Positions 10,771 to 22,689 are shown, counted from the first letter of the stretch. The stretch is DNA of 64,000 bases from Massospora cicadina (GCA_022478985.1 JAKSZP010015883.1:120634-184633); one strand, 5' to 3'. Translations and numbers: made by a program. The notes: generated from the sequence alone by a model not told the origin.

Positions 10771-13700
10771 ATGCTGAACATAGCGGGACTCAAGGCCTTA
10801 ATGTCCTGGGCCAAGAAGTTGAGTCTCCTACAAAACCCACCTGTGGATATCCTGGCAGTGCAGGAAAACCACTGTCCACAGGGAGAGGAGGAGGCTTGGG
10901 AAAAAATGCTCCTCCCAACAATATCATTTTGGTCGCTCCACTGTGGGGTGATAGTACACACGAACCAAAACTTTAATTTATTAATAAAAAATTCACTCCT
11001 GGATGGCCGCATACTCACCGTAACCTTCTCATGGCACAACAAAGTGCACACAATAGCCAGTGTGTACGCCCCAGATGTTGCACATGACCAAAGAGAATTT
11101 CTTACAGCCCTAACACAACTAAATCTACCAGCAAATACTTTCATAATGGAAGACATGAACTGCTGGATTAACCCAGAGATGGACCAATGGCCATACACAA
11201 CGGAGATACCACAAGGGCAAGTGGAACTCCACGTACTAAAGGCCACACTAGGACTATATGATCCACTGCCAAAAAGGCAACCCCTGCTACAAGACATGAC
11301 ACGTCCACATGTACACAATGGTACACTTGTCTCTATGTCAAGGATAGACTTAATACTTGAACCAATAATTTTACTTCATCAAATACAAAAATTAAAAACT
11401 AAAAAAATCGAATTTTCCGACCATTGGCTTGTTTTGGTGTCTTACAAACTGGCAGAACCAAGTACCCAAGCACCCAGATGATGCATAATACGCCCAGAAA
11501 GTTTAGCCGACTCAGAATTTCAATCCTGGATGGAGGAAATATCCTCAACCCAGGATTTTCAAACACCTTTTTGCTCAGACCCACTAAGCACTGGGAAAAT
11601 TTCAAAAAATCAACAACACAACAAATTAAACATACATTGTCTAGAAGACACAGGGCAGTTTCAGCCATTATCAAACACACCTTGGCTGAAATTGACCATC
11701 TAGAAAACAACATACCAAGCATCGGATACAGACTTTGATGGGGTTGAAAATGGGCGGAGGTTTCTGCTCAGCTAAACACCTGATCTGCGAACACCAACAC
11801 TGAGTTGGAGTCCAATATAAAGGCAAAAACATAAGAGACAGAGAAACTTGCTCAAGCTATTTTTTCTGCCAATTCCACTTCCGAAAATATGATAACTTGT
11901 ACACAGGTCCATTGGCTGGGAAAATCCATAGCAGAAACACCCAAAGAAGTCGTGAGTGAAGTGCACAGGTTTTATACAAAATTGTATAAATCCGAGCTGA
12001 TCAAACCAGAAAAAATTGAAAAATTCCTTAGAAGCGCACATATTGACACCGCGGTCCAAAATAACAATTTAATCAACCTAATATCGCGCAAGGAATTATG
12101 GGAAGTAGTACACAGTGCACCAAGAGGGAAATGCCCTGATCCTTATGGGATTCCCTATGAATTTTACATAAAATATTTTACCAACATCTCTAACATTCTT
12201 CTAGCTTCAAAGAACAAGTGTATTATGGAAACATGCCTCCTACCTGGAGGCAAAGAAGCCTACACGGTCAATTTATTTAAGAAAAGGAGACAGATTAGAC
12301 CTATTCAACTGGCGCTTAATTTCCTCAACCAACACAGATACAATTTTTTTTACAAAAATTATGGCTAAACGACTAGGAGAAATTGCAACTGAGGAGATAT
12401 CCCCATCACAATTTGGACTTGTTCCAAGAAGATCCATATGGGATAACATCCACACAGTTGCAAATGTCTGCCAGTCCAAAACCTCTGGAGCACTGGTCTT
12501 TTTAGACCAACAAAAGGCATATGACAGGGTGAACTGGACCTATCTTAGGGCCTGCCTTCAAAAATTCAAGCTTCCAAATAGATTTATAAACTGGGTAATG
12601 TTGTTTACAGAGTCTGCAACCATGGCTGTGTGGGGAGCAGGCTTCTTAACCAACCCAGTTATCCCACAGAGAGGACTAAAACAAGGAGACCCCTTAAGCC
12701 CTCTACTCTACAACTTTAGCTTAGACCCCCCTAATCCAAAATACAAACACACTTTTCAAGGGAATCAACGTCAAGGGCCAACCACAAGTTAAAATGATGG
12801 CCTTCGCTGATGATTATGTGGTGGGCATATCCAACAATCAGGACGCTTGCAAAATTGAGAAGATAATACAAGACTATTTGGCCATAAGCAATGCATCACT
12901 TAACACTGAGAAAACGGAAATTAGACTCCTGGGGAAATATCAGACCCAGAGGATTCCATCTACCCAGGGCCAACAAGCTAATACAACATCAAGACTCCTG
13001 ACCAGACATATTAGGCGAAAAATAGCAACAACCTCACTGAAACTTCCATTCATTACCAAGCCAACAGCTGGCCCTGTTCGTCACTTGGGAGTATGGTTAG
13101 AAGCAGGAGGTTACGCCAATTCCATGATGGAAAATCAACTATTAGACAAAATAACAAAACGCATTGCCTCCTTACATGGACACCAAACAGGTTTAACAGG
13201 AAGGGTCACGGTAGCCAACTCTATGATTCTATCAATCATATGGTTCATGGCCCATGCAATCGCTTTCTCACCATCCTTCTTCAACACAATCTATGCCCTA
13301 TTACAAGTATGTCTATAGTCCAACCACAACCCCCCTGTACGCCTCAAAACCATATTTGGCTCTAAAAGGAATGGAGGTATGGGGTTTACTAATTACGTAC
13401 AGCAAGCAACCCATATACTAGGATCCTGGATAGCTCAGGCTGATCCCAGATCTTCCAGATACACACTGTGCCAGAACAGCAAGATATAACCTCACAAGTG
13501 CACTCCAATTACAAAGCCCAGATCACCCAAACACATTAATCAAATATATGGCATCCCATCCCACAGCTGCAGGACCACACGGCACTCCTGAACATTTCAA
13601 ATTTATACTCCTAGCCATGAGAAGAGTGACATGGCGGATCCACATAAACGGCCAAACCAGTCACTGAGGACGCCCAAGGCTAACTCACAGACAGGAGATC

Positions 13701-14342
13701 AATGATCAAATAGTCACAGAGAATATGATAAGCAAAAGACCAAGTACCATAGCCAGGATAGATTATCTGGACCATATGGACATACCCTACAACCTGGAGA
13801 CTCAAAGAAGAGTATTTAGATACACACATCACCCTCTACTCCAACCTAGGATAAGAGAACATGTATGGAGGTGCATGGGGAGAGTATACCAAACAGCTGA
13901 ACGGTCAAATGCCACTCACACCTCATGTACAATATGTGGTCAGTATGAAAGCCTAGCCCACCGTTTAGAACAATGCCCAACATCAGTGGCTGTATGGAAA
14001 GAGGCCATGCGCCTATTCCGCCAAGAAAATGGACATACATTCAGCCTAGCAAGGAACATGTTCGCTATAAACATGGACTCCCCTATCTACTCATCTCTCA
14101 GGGCGTTAATAGTAGCAATAGCACTATGGACAATACATACATTGGTACTGGAATCGTTCACAGGAGCAGTGCCCACAATCCAAGAAGCTATCCATCGCTT
14201 CCATAGCCATATATTGGAACATCTACAAGCATGGCTGTTTGGACATATGACCCCCCGTAACAGAAGGACAATTAACACATGGTTCCCCATATGGTTCCCA
14301 AAGGTTGATCCTTTCCTTCACATATGCTGCATCCAAGAATAA
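10771..14342 (+). pseudogene. LINE-B ORF2: endonuclease and reverse transcriptase
   Basis: The endonuclease is one open frame from 10771 to 11481 (236 codons): LNIAGL, AVQENH, SVYAPDVAHDQREF, EDMNCWI (Glu for the usual Gly), MSRIDLIL and an intact FSDHWLV. RT pieces at 11889-12368, 12361-12792 and 12794-13318 show PSQFGLVPRRS, LDQQKAYDRVNW, GLKQGDPLSPLLYN and MAFADDYVVGI with both catalytic Asp present. The C-terminal zinc motif CTICGQYESLAHRLEQC lies at 13928-13978. Frameshifts near 12290, 12790 and 13320 and stops around 11740-11890 disable it. The last piece is open from 13725 to the stop at 14340. Confidence 0.88.
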
Positions 14343-14468
14343 GCCAGCATAACTCCCCTTCCCTACCATCCTAAACTTAGTGATCCTGGAGACAACAAGA
14401 GGGCCTTGAACCCTCTGGGGTGGCTTTAATTGTCGAATTTCATTAGTTTACTCACTATATCAGAAGTT

Positions 14469-14502
14469 CTTGTCCCCTGGTTGAACTTCCTCGAATAAAT
14501 AT
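14469..14502 (+). other. Shared 3' tail module, LINE-B copy
   Basis: CTTGTCCCCTGGTTGAAC followed by TTCCTCGAATAAATATAA, ending at the target duplication. It matches the module of LINE-A, HL and the SINE apart from a short internal deletion. Confidence 0.65.
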
Positions 14503-14518
14503 AAGAGTAAGGATCTGA

Positions 14519-14864
14519 GAAGAGATCCAGAGAAGAGAAATCGAACTGAATTGGGAATTGCTGCTGACTGTGTGTCACCAGAGAGAAGCCATAAATGAGG
14601 ATATGATCATGGATCAAGTTAGCCAGTACCAGGGAACAAATCCTTATTGAGGACATCCTAAGTATTTTGAGGGAAAATACTGATCAAGCGTTGGACCCAA
14701 TACTAGTACTTTATTCAACTATGGATAATAGTCTCCATATTCTTATAAAACAAATACAGCTTACTATCAGACAACGCGGAGAATTGTACAATAACAAACA
14801 TGTGCAGTTAATTGTTTTAGGAGTTATCCTCTGAGATTAATCAAGAACCCTATAAATTTTATCA
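14519..14864 (+). repeat. G3 5' LTR, right portion
   Basis: The LTR resumes after LINE-B and matches 32521-32867 of the 3' LTR. It ends TTTTATCA just before the primer site. It contains the landmark CCCAATACTAGTACTTTATTC, also seen at 32699. Confidence 0.88.
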
Positions 14865-14866
14865 AT

Positions 14867-14883
14867 TTGTGCTCACTATTGGG
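14867..14883 (+). promoter_or_regulatory. Primer-binding site of G3
   Basis: TTGTGCTCACTATTGGG, differing at three positions from the TGGTGCTCACTACAGGG of G1, G4 and G6. It starts two bases after the LTR. Confidence 0.7.
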
Positions 14884-16580
14884 ATGTTTTTGAGTAGAGG
14901 ATAATAGGATGTTATTTTATATAAGGACAAATTAAGAAAACTCTGGACGGAGTTGGAAACTGTTAACCAGAATGCCCTGAACTTGGCAGATCATTAAGAA
15001 TTTGCTGCCTTGTGGGAGATAGTCACCAAGATTGAGGAAGGGGTTGAGAATGTTGCGAGTTTCAGAAATGAGTTACTTGGAAAAGTAACATCATTGAAGA
15101 AAAAAGAAGGGGATTTAGTTCAAGAAGTCTTATTAAAAAATGGATCATGAAGCAGATTGCGTTCATTTAAGAGCATTCAGAGCAGATATAGAGCAACAGG
15201 TTAAGCAGGTCAAGGAGTTGAAGACTCACAAATGCGAATGTGAGCCATATGTGGCTACCAACGCTGGAGAAAGAACTCCCCAGACTCTAGTTGGAAAGAC
15301 AACTACCCCAAGAAACATGCTTCCCGCTTTCACAAATATTTCAGAAATGACGCCTGAAATTACTCTCCAAGTGAGCTGAGTAGCCAAACTAAGATAGGTG
15401 GCTAGAGAAACCTTGGAGGAATTCAAAGTGACACCAAAATTGCATACTTTCCATCTATGATAATGCACCTGCATCTTTCCGATTATTTGAAAGACAATGT
15501 AAGGATATGGCAATTATAAAAATGCACTGATGGTGATAATTGTCTAGATATCAATTGTCAAAACCTAGTGTTGCCCCATCTAGAGGGGAAAGCTGGACAT
15601 ATGTAGAGGCCAAAGCGGTCATTATGAAGGAATTTGTAAGCCCCATGTGCATGTCAAAGCGTAAACAAGAAATTATGGGAATTCAATTCCATAAAGATGA
15701 ATCCTTATCAAGCTTTGCCAATCGTTTCTACCAGAAATCACAAATCTTGGTTGAAACAAAAGTGCTGGATAATTTTGATGCCTGGATCACATTGTAGTTG
15801 GCCCTTCATCCCTACAGCAAATTGCATTGAATGATGTTTTCCATGTTTGTAATGGAGATTACCACCTCTCATATGGTGGACAATTTGAAAATATTGGGAG
15901 CTACCTTCAATGCTCCAAATAAGAGTTTCAAGTCGATTTCAGTATGAAATGCAAATCCCATGAAGGGGAGTGAGGGAGATAAGGAAATGAATTACTGAAC
16001 CATGCTGGGAAATAAGCTCAAAGTCTTTATTTGGATCAATAATAAGGATAAAGTCTGTTAAAAGTGCTGAAGAAAAGGACATTTGCTGTGCACTGAAAGA
16101 AACCCAAAGATCAGATTAATGTGGCCCAAGCACAAGAGTCTGCAACTTCAAAGGAGTCAGGAAAAGGTCCCACAGCCTAGACTGGGAACAGTCTAGAGCT
16201 GCTGAAAAACCTGTTCCTTTAAAATATTATGCATGATGAGATTGACATCAGTGATATGTTTGGGGATGAAGACGTGCAGGATCAGCTGTATCAAGTAGCC
16301 GATTTGGATGTGAACGCGGTAACAAGATCTGGGCTGAAGGGGATCAACCCTGAGAAATTAAGGAAGTTGTTTGGCTGTATGTCTGAAAACTGATGGACAA
16401 GATTCGAGCTGCAGATAATCCAGAAGAATTGACCAAAGTCCAATTAGATAAGGCAAACCTGTCAATCTCCCTTAGCGTGATCAAATAATCATTCCCTGAT
16501 TTATTGTATAAATAATTCACAACCTCAATCTGGCTAATAATGCCGGTATACATTCAGTAAAGTACTATTTCACAATATTC
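14884..16580 (+). pseudogene. G3 gag (coiled leader, capsid, decayed zinc knuckle)
   Basis: Pieces in order: a Glu/Lys-rich coiled-coil-like stretch (about 15003-15148, with SFRNELLGKVTSLKKKEGD), a second piece at 15140-15379, then a capsid piece at 15540-15797. The capsid has WTYVEAKAVIMKEF and KDESLSSFANRFYQKSQ, which aligns with WTEVMETLMAEF and KGESLITFAERFYLSAQ of the G1 gag at 18232. Near 16057-16095 a knuckle-like K-V-C-x-K-C-x4-G-H remains, with two stops and a lost codon. Gag would form the cytoplasmic particle that packages the RNA. It is decayed throughout. Confidence 0.75.
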
Positions 16581-16599
16581 TGAGTATGCTTATATAGAT

Positions 16600-16903
16600 A
16601 TAGTGAATTGAGTATGGGCGAGGACAATTGTTGACAATGGAGCGCCCATTAATATTGTCTTGACCAAGTTGGTGAAGAGAATGAAGATCTCACCCAATTT
16701 AGGACACAATAAAGAGCACAGGACAGCTGGGCTGAATACCACCATCTCATGTGAAGCGTATAGTGCTCTACCACCTTCATTCAGATACTTGGTGGTATCT
16801 GCTCCAGCAATAGTTTTGACCAACCAAAACTATGATATTCTGATCTGGATGGAATTTCTATAAAAATATGGAGTAAAATGTGACTTTAAAAATATGTTGA
16901 TTT
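16600..16903 (+). pseudogene. G3 aspartic protease relic
   Basis: The frame open at 16610-16860 contains TIVDNGAPINIVLTKLV, a recognisable variant of the retroviral-type D-T/S-G-A/S active-site strand with Asn in place of Thr. SALPPSFRYLVVSAPAIVLTNQNYDIL follows. The G1 protease (19200) has the same layout with LSAPAVALNNNAYDML. The gene stops where G1 is inserted; the 5-bp duplication is ATTGG at 16904-16908 and AATGG at 24527-24531. Its reading continues after G1. Confidence 0.7.
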
Positions 16904-17233
16904 ATTGGTATCGGACATTTACCTTCTTGGCTCAAAAATAAGAGTGTTTTAGGTTGAGTTCCAATGAAAAAGGGAAAGGTTGGCCATTTGTGATTCCCCA
17001 ATGCCGTTACAAGCATTTTAGTGAAAATGTCGATGAGAATGGCCAAAATACCCTGGCCAATTCTCGGTGGAACCCCATAAATTGGGGTAACAACAGTTTA
17101 AAACCAGAATGTGCACTTTTAGTAAAATCAAATGATCAGATTTTACCGATTTCACAATGGACTTCAAGGAAACCAGAAGAAGGTACTCCCCAACCAGCAC
17201 TAAGTCTTTCACCACATCTGCATGGGGCCACCC

Positions 17234-17243
17234 CTTTTATAGG
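17234..17243 (+). promoter_or_regulatory. TATA-like promoter element of G1-family LTRs
   Basis: CTTTTATAGG occurs at the same LTR position in the 3' LTR (24101-24110) and the solo LTR (51093-51102, minus). It is nearly identical in the G2 LTR (60693-60701). Conservation across diverged LTRs suggests the transcription start control region. Confidence 0.5.
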
Positions 17244-17539
17244 CGTGGCAGCAGTCCCCCAAGGTGATAAAAATTTCATGTGTGGTGATTGGTTGGGGTA
17301 CATCAAAACCCTGCCACATGGGTATATTCTGCCCCAAACCCCCAATGTCCATTTACCAAAAAATAAACTAACTTCCCTCATGATCTGATAAGATTGACAC
17401 ACATATTTCTAATTGGAATGCATTGTAGCTATTCCAAAGCTATCCTCAAATCCCTTTTAACCCCTAAATCAGTATAAATTCAAATTGTCAAATATTGGAA
17501 AGGGATAGCTTCTCGTTTCCCCCAAACTCATATTAAATT

Positions 17540-17831
17540 TACTATATTTTAAGTTTTATTTGAGGTGGGCTGACCTGGGGACAATACCACACCGATGAGG
17601 GGAAGTGAAGAAAATGGAAAGGAGGATAAAACCTGGAAACCCTCCATGCGCGGCATATGATAGGCCAGGAACTTTATGGACCGCCTTTGCTATTTGCTAT
17701 CTCAGTTTGGGGCATTGGTGCGCAAGACCAACAAAGTCATAATTGTCCCCCACTCAAAGTTCACTACTGGGATCGAATTTGGGAAGGCAGGGGCAGAAAG
17801 TCATACTCTACCACTGGGGTATCCTCACCTT
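17540..17831 (-). mobile_element. tRNA-derived SINE with LINE-type 3' tail
   Basis: This 292-bp insert is absent from the other G1 LTR and is flanked by a perfect 12-bp duplication TCATATTAAATT (17528-17539 and 17832-17843). Read on the minus strand it starts AAGGTGAGGATACCCC. It has a pol III A-box-like TACCCCAGTGGTAGAGT (17806-17822) and a B-box-like AATTCGATCCC (17770-17780) at tRNA spacing. It ends GTCAGCCCACCTCAAATAAA plus an A/T-rich run, the module that ends LINE-A and the HL elements. There is no ORF. It is probably transcribed by RNA polymerase III and mobilised by a LINE. Confidence 0.85.
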
Positions 17832-17950
17832 CATATTAAATTATCATAATAACCTATTTTTATAAGTTTTCTAATTTTATTGTATTAAATCCTTTGTGGG
17901 ATCCAGCAGCGTAGCACCAAGCGAGCGTAACCCAGCTGGATTCCTACAAA

Positions 17951-18877
17951 ATGGTGCTCACTACAGGGGATCCCTGTACACAAAAACTCGTTGCTTTGGA
18001 AAAACAACTAACCAGCACTTTGTCCCTCCTTGAGGAGCTTGAACAGCGCCCTTACAAGCTCTCTCTTAAGTACAAATACATCCCTGGAGAAGGGACTATT
18101 ACTACCTTTTGATATGTTTATGAAGCCGCTATGGATAGTGCCTCAGATAAACAAAAAATCCGACACATCCTTCCTTGTTTAAGCCGCTTAGCACAAGAGA
18201 TGGTTGTACCCCACCTAAATCCTGAGTACACCTGGACAGAGGTGATGGAGACTCTTATGGCTGAATTTGGGTCAAAGCAGAGTCTACATAGGGAGAAACA
18301 GACCTTTATGCACCTTAGCTTATATAAGGGTGAATCACTCATTACCTTTGCTGAACGTTTTTACCTCTCTGCGCAAAGGTTGTTTGCCTCCAACCTGCTC
18401 ACCCTTGACGATGATATCACTGCCTTATTATCTGGGTTATCTTATCAACCCTCTCTAAGTAGGCATCTCATCTCGGTGAAATGCTACTTTAAAAATCTCC
18501 ATGACATCAAGGAGGCATTGTTAGATGTGGCTGAACTTCATGTAATTGCCACAACACATGAACCGGAGGTGTCAACTTTGGCCCTATCCATTGAGGAGCA
18601 TCCGCCTATTGAACCATTGAGAGTGAGGTCACCTGTGCCTATCCTCCCTGCTAAACTTGCTCCTTCATCCTGTAAATATGTAACACCCTTACGGCTGCAT
18701 AAGATCACTACTGCCTCTGTGCCTTCTCTTCCAGCCAAGATGGAAAATGCATCTCCTAAGGCTACCCAATCTTCTGTAGCCATCTCCCCTACTTCCATTG
18801 TGGCTTTGCCCGTTGTGGAGAATACCTTTGGGGAGGAATCTGAGGGGGGTACAATGACGTTGGATACTATATTTTAG
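17951..18877 (+). pseudogene. G1 gag
   Basis: The ATG overlapping the primer site gives MVLTTGDPCTQKLVALEKQL, a short coiled leader. After a single TGA at about 18109 the frame is open to 18877 (248 codons from 18131). The capsid homology with G3 and G2 gag covers YTWTEVMETLMAEFG, LYKGESLITFAERFY and CYFKNLHDIKEALLDVAELH. The C-terminal third is Pro/Ser-rich with no visible CCHC knuckle. With only one stop it is the best-preserved gag here. The protein would assemble the retrotransposon particle in the cytoplasm. Confidence 0.85.
17952..17969 (+). promoter_or_regulatory. Primer-binding site of G1, overlapping the gag start
   Basis: TGGTGCTCACTACAGGGG lies three bases after the LTR end. The ATG at 17951-17953 overlaps it and opens the gag frame (MVLTTG). 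Confidence 0.8.
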
Positions 18878-19139
18878 GAGCATCTGCGGAAGTAGAGCTT
18901 CTGATCATTTAAACGCTGGAGGAGTAGATTGTACCACCATACCTGAGGGGACTTACCACAGCCAAGTTTTAGGTTGTCCCAAAGTTATTGATACTGCCAG
19001 CGATGGTGAACAATTCTTAGCTAGCTTGATTCGACCTCTTCCGCAGGTTCAGACCATGAAAACCATCATGGATAGATATCCTGAGACTGCACGCAAATTA
19101 GCCTCCACCTTTCAGCTCAAGGAGGTCTTAGCTTTGGCA

Positions 19140-19791
19140 CCCCAACTTTGGAGGAACCCTCACAAAAGTTGAAGTGGTTATACAGAAAGTCCAAATACTG
19201 GTTATCCTGGGCACTGGCTCTCCCATTAATGTGATCTCCACTAACTTTATCAAGAAGATAAAGCTAGCTCCCGACTTGGAGTATACACAAGAAATTGGAA
19301 CTGCAGGCCCCAATAATACCTGTGCCGTTGGAGCATACTTCTCCCTTCCCATTCGCATTAGGAAGCTTATCTTATCAGCCCCTGCTGTGGCTTTGAACAA
19401 CAATGCATACGATATGCTCATGGGCACTCAGTTTATGATTGAATATGAAGGAACAATAAACATGAAGCAAGGATACCTCTTGTTATTAGGCTACTTAGTC
19501 CCGTTAGTCTTAACCAACAAAGAACCCAAAAAGCCTGAATACTCTTTCCTGATCGAATACCCTTTCTCATCTATGACTTTATCTTTCTCCACTTTGGGAT
19601 GCCACACTAAGAAATTGCCCAATTCCATGGATGCAAGGGATGGCATCCCTTTCTATGCTGTAGATGAGGTATTGATTAAACCTGGGGAACAACATGTGGC
19701 TGAAACAAAAATCATGATCCAAATTCCCCACCACTGTTTGTTGCATATCACAAGTATTGAGGGCGTTAGCCCTTGGAGCCTAGGGTATTGA
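19140..19791 (+). pseudogene. G1 aspartic protease region
   Basis: One frame is open at 19174-19791. The active-site strand reads VQILVILGTGSPINVIS, where the catalytic Asp of D-T-G-S is Gly (codon GGC), so the enzyme would be inactive. LILSAPAVALNNNAYDMLMGTQF follows the usual flap and second-strand order. Downstream sequence to 19791 is the spacer before RT. Between 18878 and 19140 the frame is broken by several stops. Confidence 0.8.
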
Positions 19792-19867
19792 ATGGAGTAC
19801 TAGACCCAGCCTACCAGAAGCCTATTACCCTTTTGCTTTAAAACCTCACCATAAAAGACATGATCAT

Positions 19868-20844
19868 TTGAAAACACCAGGAGATTGGCCGAGGCTTTCT
19901 ACTTCCAGTAGAAGATTTGAACATATCCAGTCCATTGGCTCTATAGCAGATTTGGGTTTTCCTAAAGATAACCTGGTGTGCACTCTACCTAACATTCATA
20001 TTTCAGATGAGTTAATCCAAGTTGAATTGGAAAAAGTTCATACTTTAATAGATGAATATAGCAACATCTTTTCTAAATCAGACCATGACTATGGTCAAAT
20101 GAAAGGCTGGTGTCACTCCATTGATGCGGGTGATGCCCACCCTATTCGTTCTAAACCTTACCAAAAGTTAAAGGTGGAAGAAGAGCAAATGAGGATGGAG
20201 CTCCAGCAATTGCTAGATGCGATATTTTTAGTTCCCTCACAAAGCCCTTGGTCTTCTCCTCTGTTGCTTATTAAAAAGAAAAACGGAGGTCATTGAATAG
20301 TTATGGACTACCAAAAATTAAATAATCTCACAAATAAGGTAGTGATCCTATCCCCCGCATTGATGAGCCCTGGCTAACTCTCTGGCTCCAACTTCTTCTC
20401 CCCATGGACTTGGCTAGCAGCTATTGGCAAATGGACCTTTCCCCTGAAGATTAGGAGAAATGTGCTCTCATTTGTAGTGAGGGCCTTTTCCAACCAACCC
20501 GCTTACCACAAGGGTTGTTTAATGCACCTGTTTATTTTCAGCGGGCAATGGACCATATTCTGCGGGGCCTGAAGTTAACTTGTTATTGTATATTGTGATG
20601 ATATCACAGTGTTCTCCCATACCTTCAACGAACATCTTGAACATCTGAAGGAAGTGTTTTAAAGGTTACGCAAGTCAAACATTAGGTTAAAGCCTTCAAA
20701 ATGTACCTTCTTCCAAAAGAAATTGGATTTCCTTGGACACTCCAATTTTCAAAAAGGAACCCAATCCATGTTAGATAATGTTGAAGTGATTTTGAAGATG
20801 CCTTCCACTAAAATTCTACTGGGCATTCAGGTATTTATAGGAAT
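19868..20844 (+). pseudogene. G1 reverse transcriptase, first part
   Basis: The frame 19868-20296 covers the N-terminal approach (DEYSNIFSKSDHDYGQMKG, HPIRSKPYQKLK) and the first RT strands (SPWSSPLLLIKKKNGGH). A TGA at 20294-20296 and frameshifts around 20390-20600 follow. VIVYCDDITVFSHTF, with the catalytic YCDD, is readable near 20585. SKCTFFQKKLDFLGH leads to the break at 20849, where a solo LTR is inserted. RT copies the element RNA inside the particle. Confidence 0.85.
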
Positions 20845-20849
20845 GATGG

Positions 20850-21987
20850 TGTAAAAATTTACTCTAGGTTGATTATTGGCGGGCAACCCAGTAACCTTTT
20901 TACTGCTCAGATTCAATTTCCTCATGCCCTTTGTTACGTTGTGTAGAATGTAATATGAATTGATAATAGTATGGAGACTATTATCCATAGTTGAGATTGA
21001 ACTATTATTTGGCCCAACGCTCAGCCAGTATTTCTGATTAAATACTCTTGAAGTCTTACTCATAGGGATTCGTTCCCTATACTCTTGTCCACCAGATCTT
21101 TGGTAAGATACCCCGGTGACATTCTCTCTCGGACCAACTCACAGTCAGCAGCTATCCCTGATTGTGGTTCCTTCATCTCTAGATCCCCGCTCAGATCTTT
21201 ACTCTTCTCTCTGAGAGTTTTTCAATTATTGCCTTCGGCAATAATATCCTTGAGATAGAACGACACAATAGAAGCTGATAATCTAACTATACACTGAATT
21301 GCTAATGTAAATAAATATAAACTCTAAACTCTGTAAAGCTACTTTTTTATTATAGTAAATCCTAGGGAGTTATATAGTGGGGAATTCGGCTGTCTAACCC
21401 TTGGTTGACACCTCTTCGCTGAAACGGCAGCTGTTGCCATTGAATCACCCATCCTCATCTCAACAGCAATGGTCTTCCCCATCCTATCTAGGATTCCGTC
21501 ATTGGACATCCTCAAGACCTCAAACGGAAAGAGTCAGAAACCGTGTCCTTAACGTTTTCCTCTCGATCCAAGCAAACCAACCATAATTGGCTAGCGACCT
21601 GCTTAGGTAATGGGACTTATTACCCATTATGGCAGGTCACTCACCAACCAATCAATTTGTTAGTTGCAGGCAGCATCACTCACCTAACAACTCACTATTC
21701 ATTCCTAATCAGTTAATAATGAACCTGACTGATCCCAATTGGTACACCTGATAGTTAATCACTATCAGATGCCCCTATTTCGCTAGCAACTCCACCCGAT
21801 GAGATCTTAGGTATTCATCTGGATTGATCCCTGACAGATATGACCAGGCAAATATCCCAAAATCCCCCAAACGTAGCTCCTCTGAAACTCGGGCCAACCA
21901 ATTTCTGATTCACTTTGCCTTAGGGAATTTTCCCCTAGTGATACCAGGTAATCTAGCAGGCTGGGAATATGGTCAAAAATCCCAACA
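20850..21987 (-). mobile_element. Solo LTR of the G3 family inserted in G1 pol
   Basis: Read on the minus strand it begins TGTTGGGATTTTTGACC and ends TTTTTACA. It aligns along its length with the G3 LTRs (3149 and 31689). A perfect 5-bp duplication GATGG lies at 20845-20849 and 21988-21992. There is no internal region, so it is a product of LTR-LTR recombination. The G1 reading resumes right after it (GYYHQFIPKFAQISKPL). Confidence 0.92.
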
Positions 21988-21992
21988 GATGG

Positions 21993-22560
21993 GGTATTAC
22001 CATCAATTTATCCCCAAATTTGCCCAGATCAGCAAACCACTCATTCGTTTATTGACTAATAATACCCCTTTCTATTGGGGAGCTGGACAGAAGGCCGCTT
22101 TTGAGACGTTGAAACAACTGCTACAACAACATCCTATCCTGAGACACCCAGACTACAATAAACCTTTTATCCTACTTACTGACGCTTCAGACTATGCTGA
22201 TGGCCATCTTAGCCCAATTATATGAAAATGGTGTGGATCATCCAGTATCCTATTTCAGTAAGATTCTGTCAAAAGCGGAGCGCAATTATAGTTAATTGAG
22301 AAGGAGTGCCTCGCTGTTCTGTTATCTGTGAAGCACTGCCGCCCTTTGTTATATGGGACTGCCTTCACTGTGGTTACAGACCACGCCTCATTAAAATGGT
22401 TACAAAACATGAAGGGCCCTACTGGCTGGTTAGCTCGTTGGGCTCTAAAGCCTAGCCTTATGATATGAAGATTGAACACCATGCTGGAACCCGTCACATG
22501 AATGTTGATGGGTTGACTCAGTTGCCTGTCCTTCAATTGTATAATAGTGAGGCGGAGAGG
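21993..22560 (+). pseudogene. G1 RT thumb and RNase H
   Basis: The frame continues with GYYHQFIPKFAQISKPL, then TPFYWGAGQKAAFETLKQLL, the RT-RNase H connection typical of Ty3/gypsy. RNase H motifs are ILLTDASDYADG (22176, catalytic TDAS), EKECLAVLLSVKH (22303) and FTVVTDHASLKWLQ (22368). LARWALKP and HMNVDGLTQLP close the domain. A stop at 22223-22225 region and two small shifts break it. It removes RNA from the hybrid during reverse transcription. Confidence 0.85.
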
Positions 22561-22689
22561 TTACATGACCTCTTAACGACCCCCAATGAATGGAAGGATT
22601 AAGATGAGCCCGCCCAGAAGATGTTAGCTTGGCACTCCCATAACACAAAGGTAGAAATTGGAAAGTTGTATAAGCAGGTGGGATCAAAA

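Larger units (their letters stand above)
3928..14502 (+). mobile_element. LINE-B, full-length L1-like LINE split by LINE-A1
   Basis: The element is bounded by a 16-bp duplication: AAGTGTAAGGATCTGA at 3912-3927 and AAGAGTAAGGATCTGA at 14503-14518. Without LINE-A1 and its duplication it is about 5.28 kb. It carries a decayed ORF1 and an ORF2 with endonuclease, RT and a C-terminal zinc region. It ends in the shared 3' module (CTTGTCCCCTGGTTGAAC, then TTCCTCGAATAAATATAA). It is clearly related to LINE-A but much diverged at the DNA level. Confidence 0.9.
16909..17948 (+). repeat. G1 5' LTR
   Basis: It matches the 752-bp 3' LTR once the 292-bp SINE and its duplication are removed. The terminal TG has decayed to TA (TATCGGACATTTACC); it ends TCCTACA. 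A TATA-like CTTTTATAGG is at 17234-17243. Confidence 0.9.

Noticed and set aside
6298..18110. Reassigned genetic code with TGA read as Trp
   Set aside because: TGA in SDH(W) fits Trp, but other TGA codons stand for Arg (CGA in the sister copy, 4286 and 5765) or other residues. Ordinary mutation explains them.
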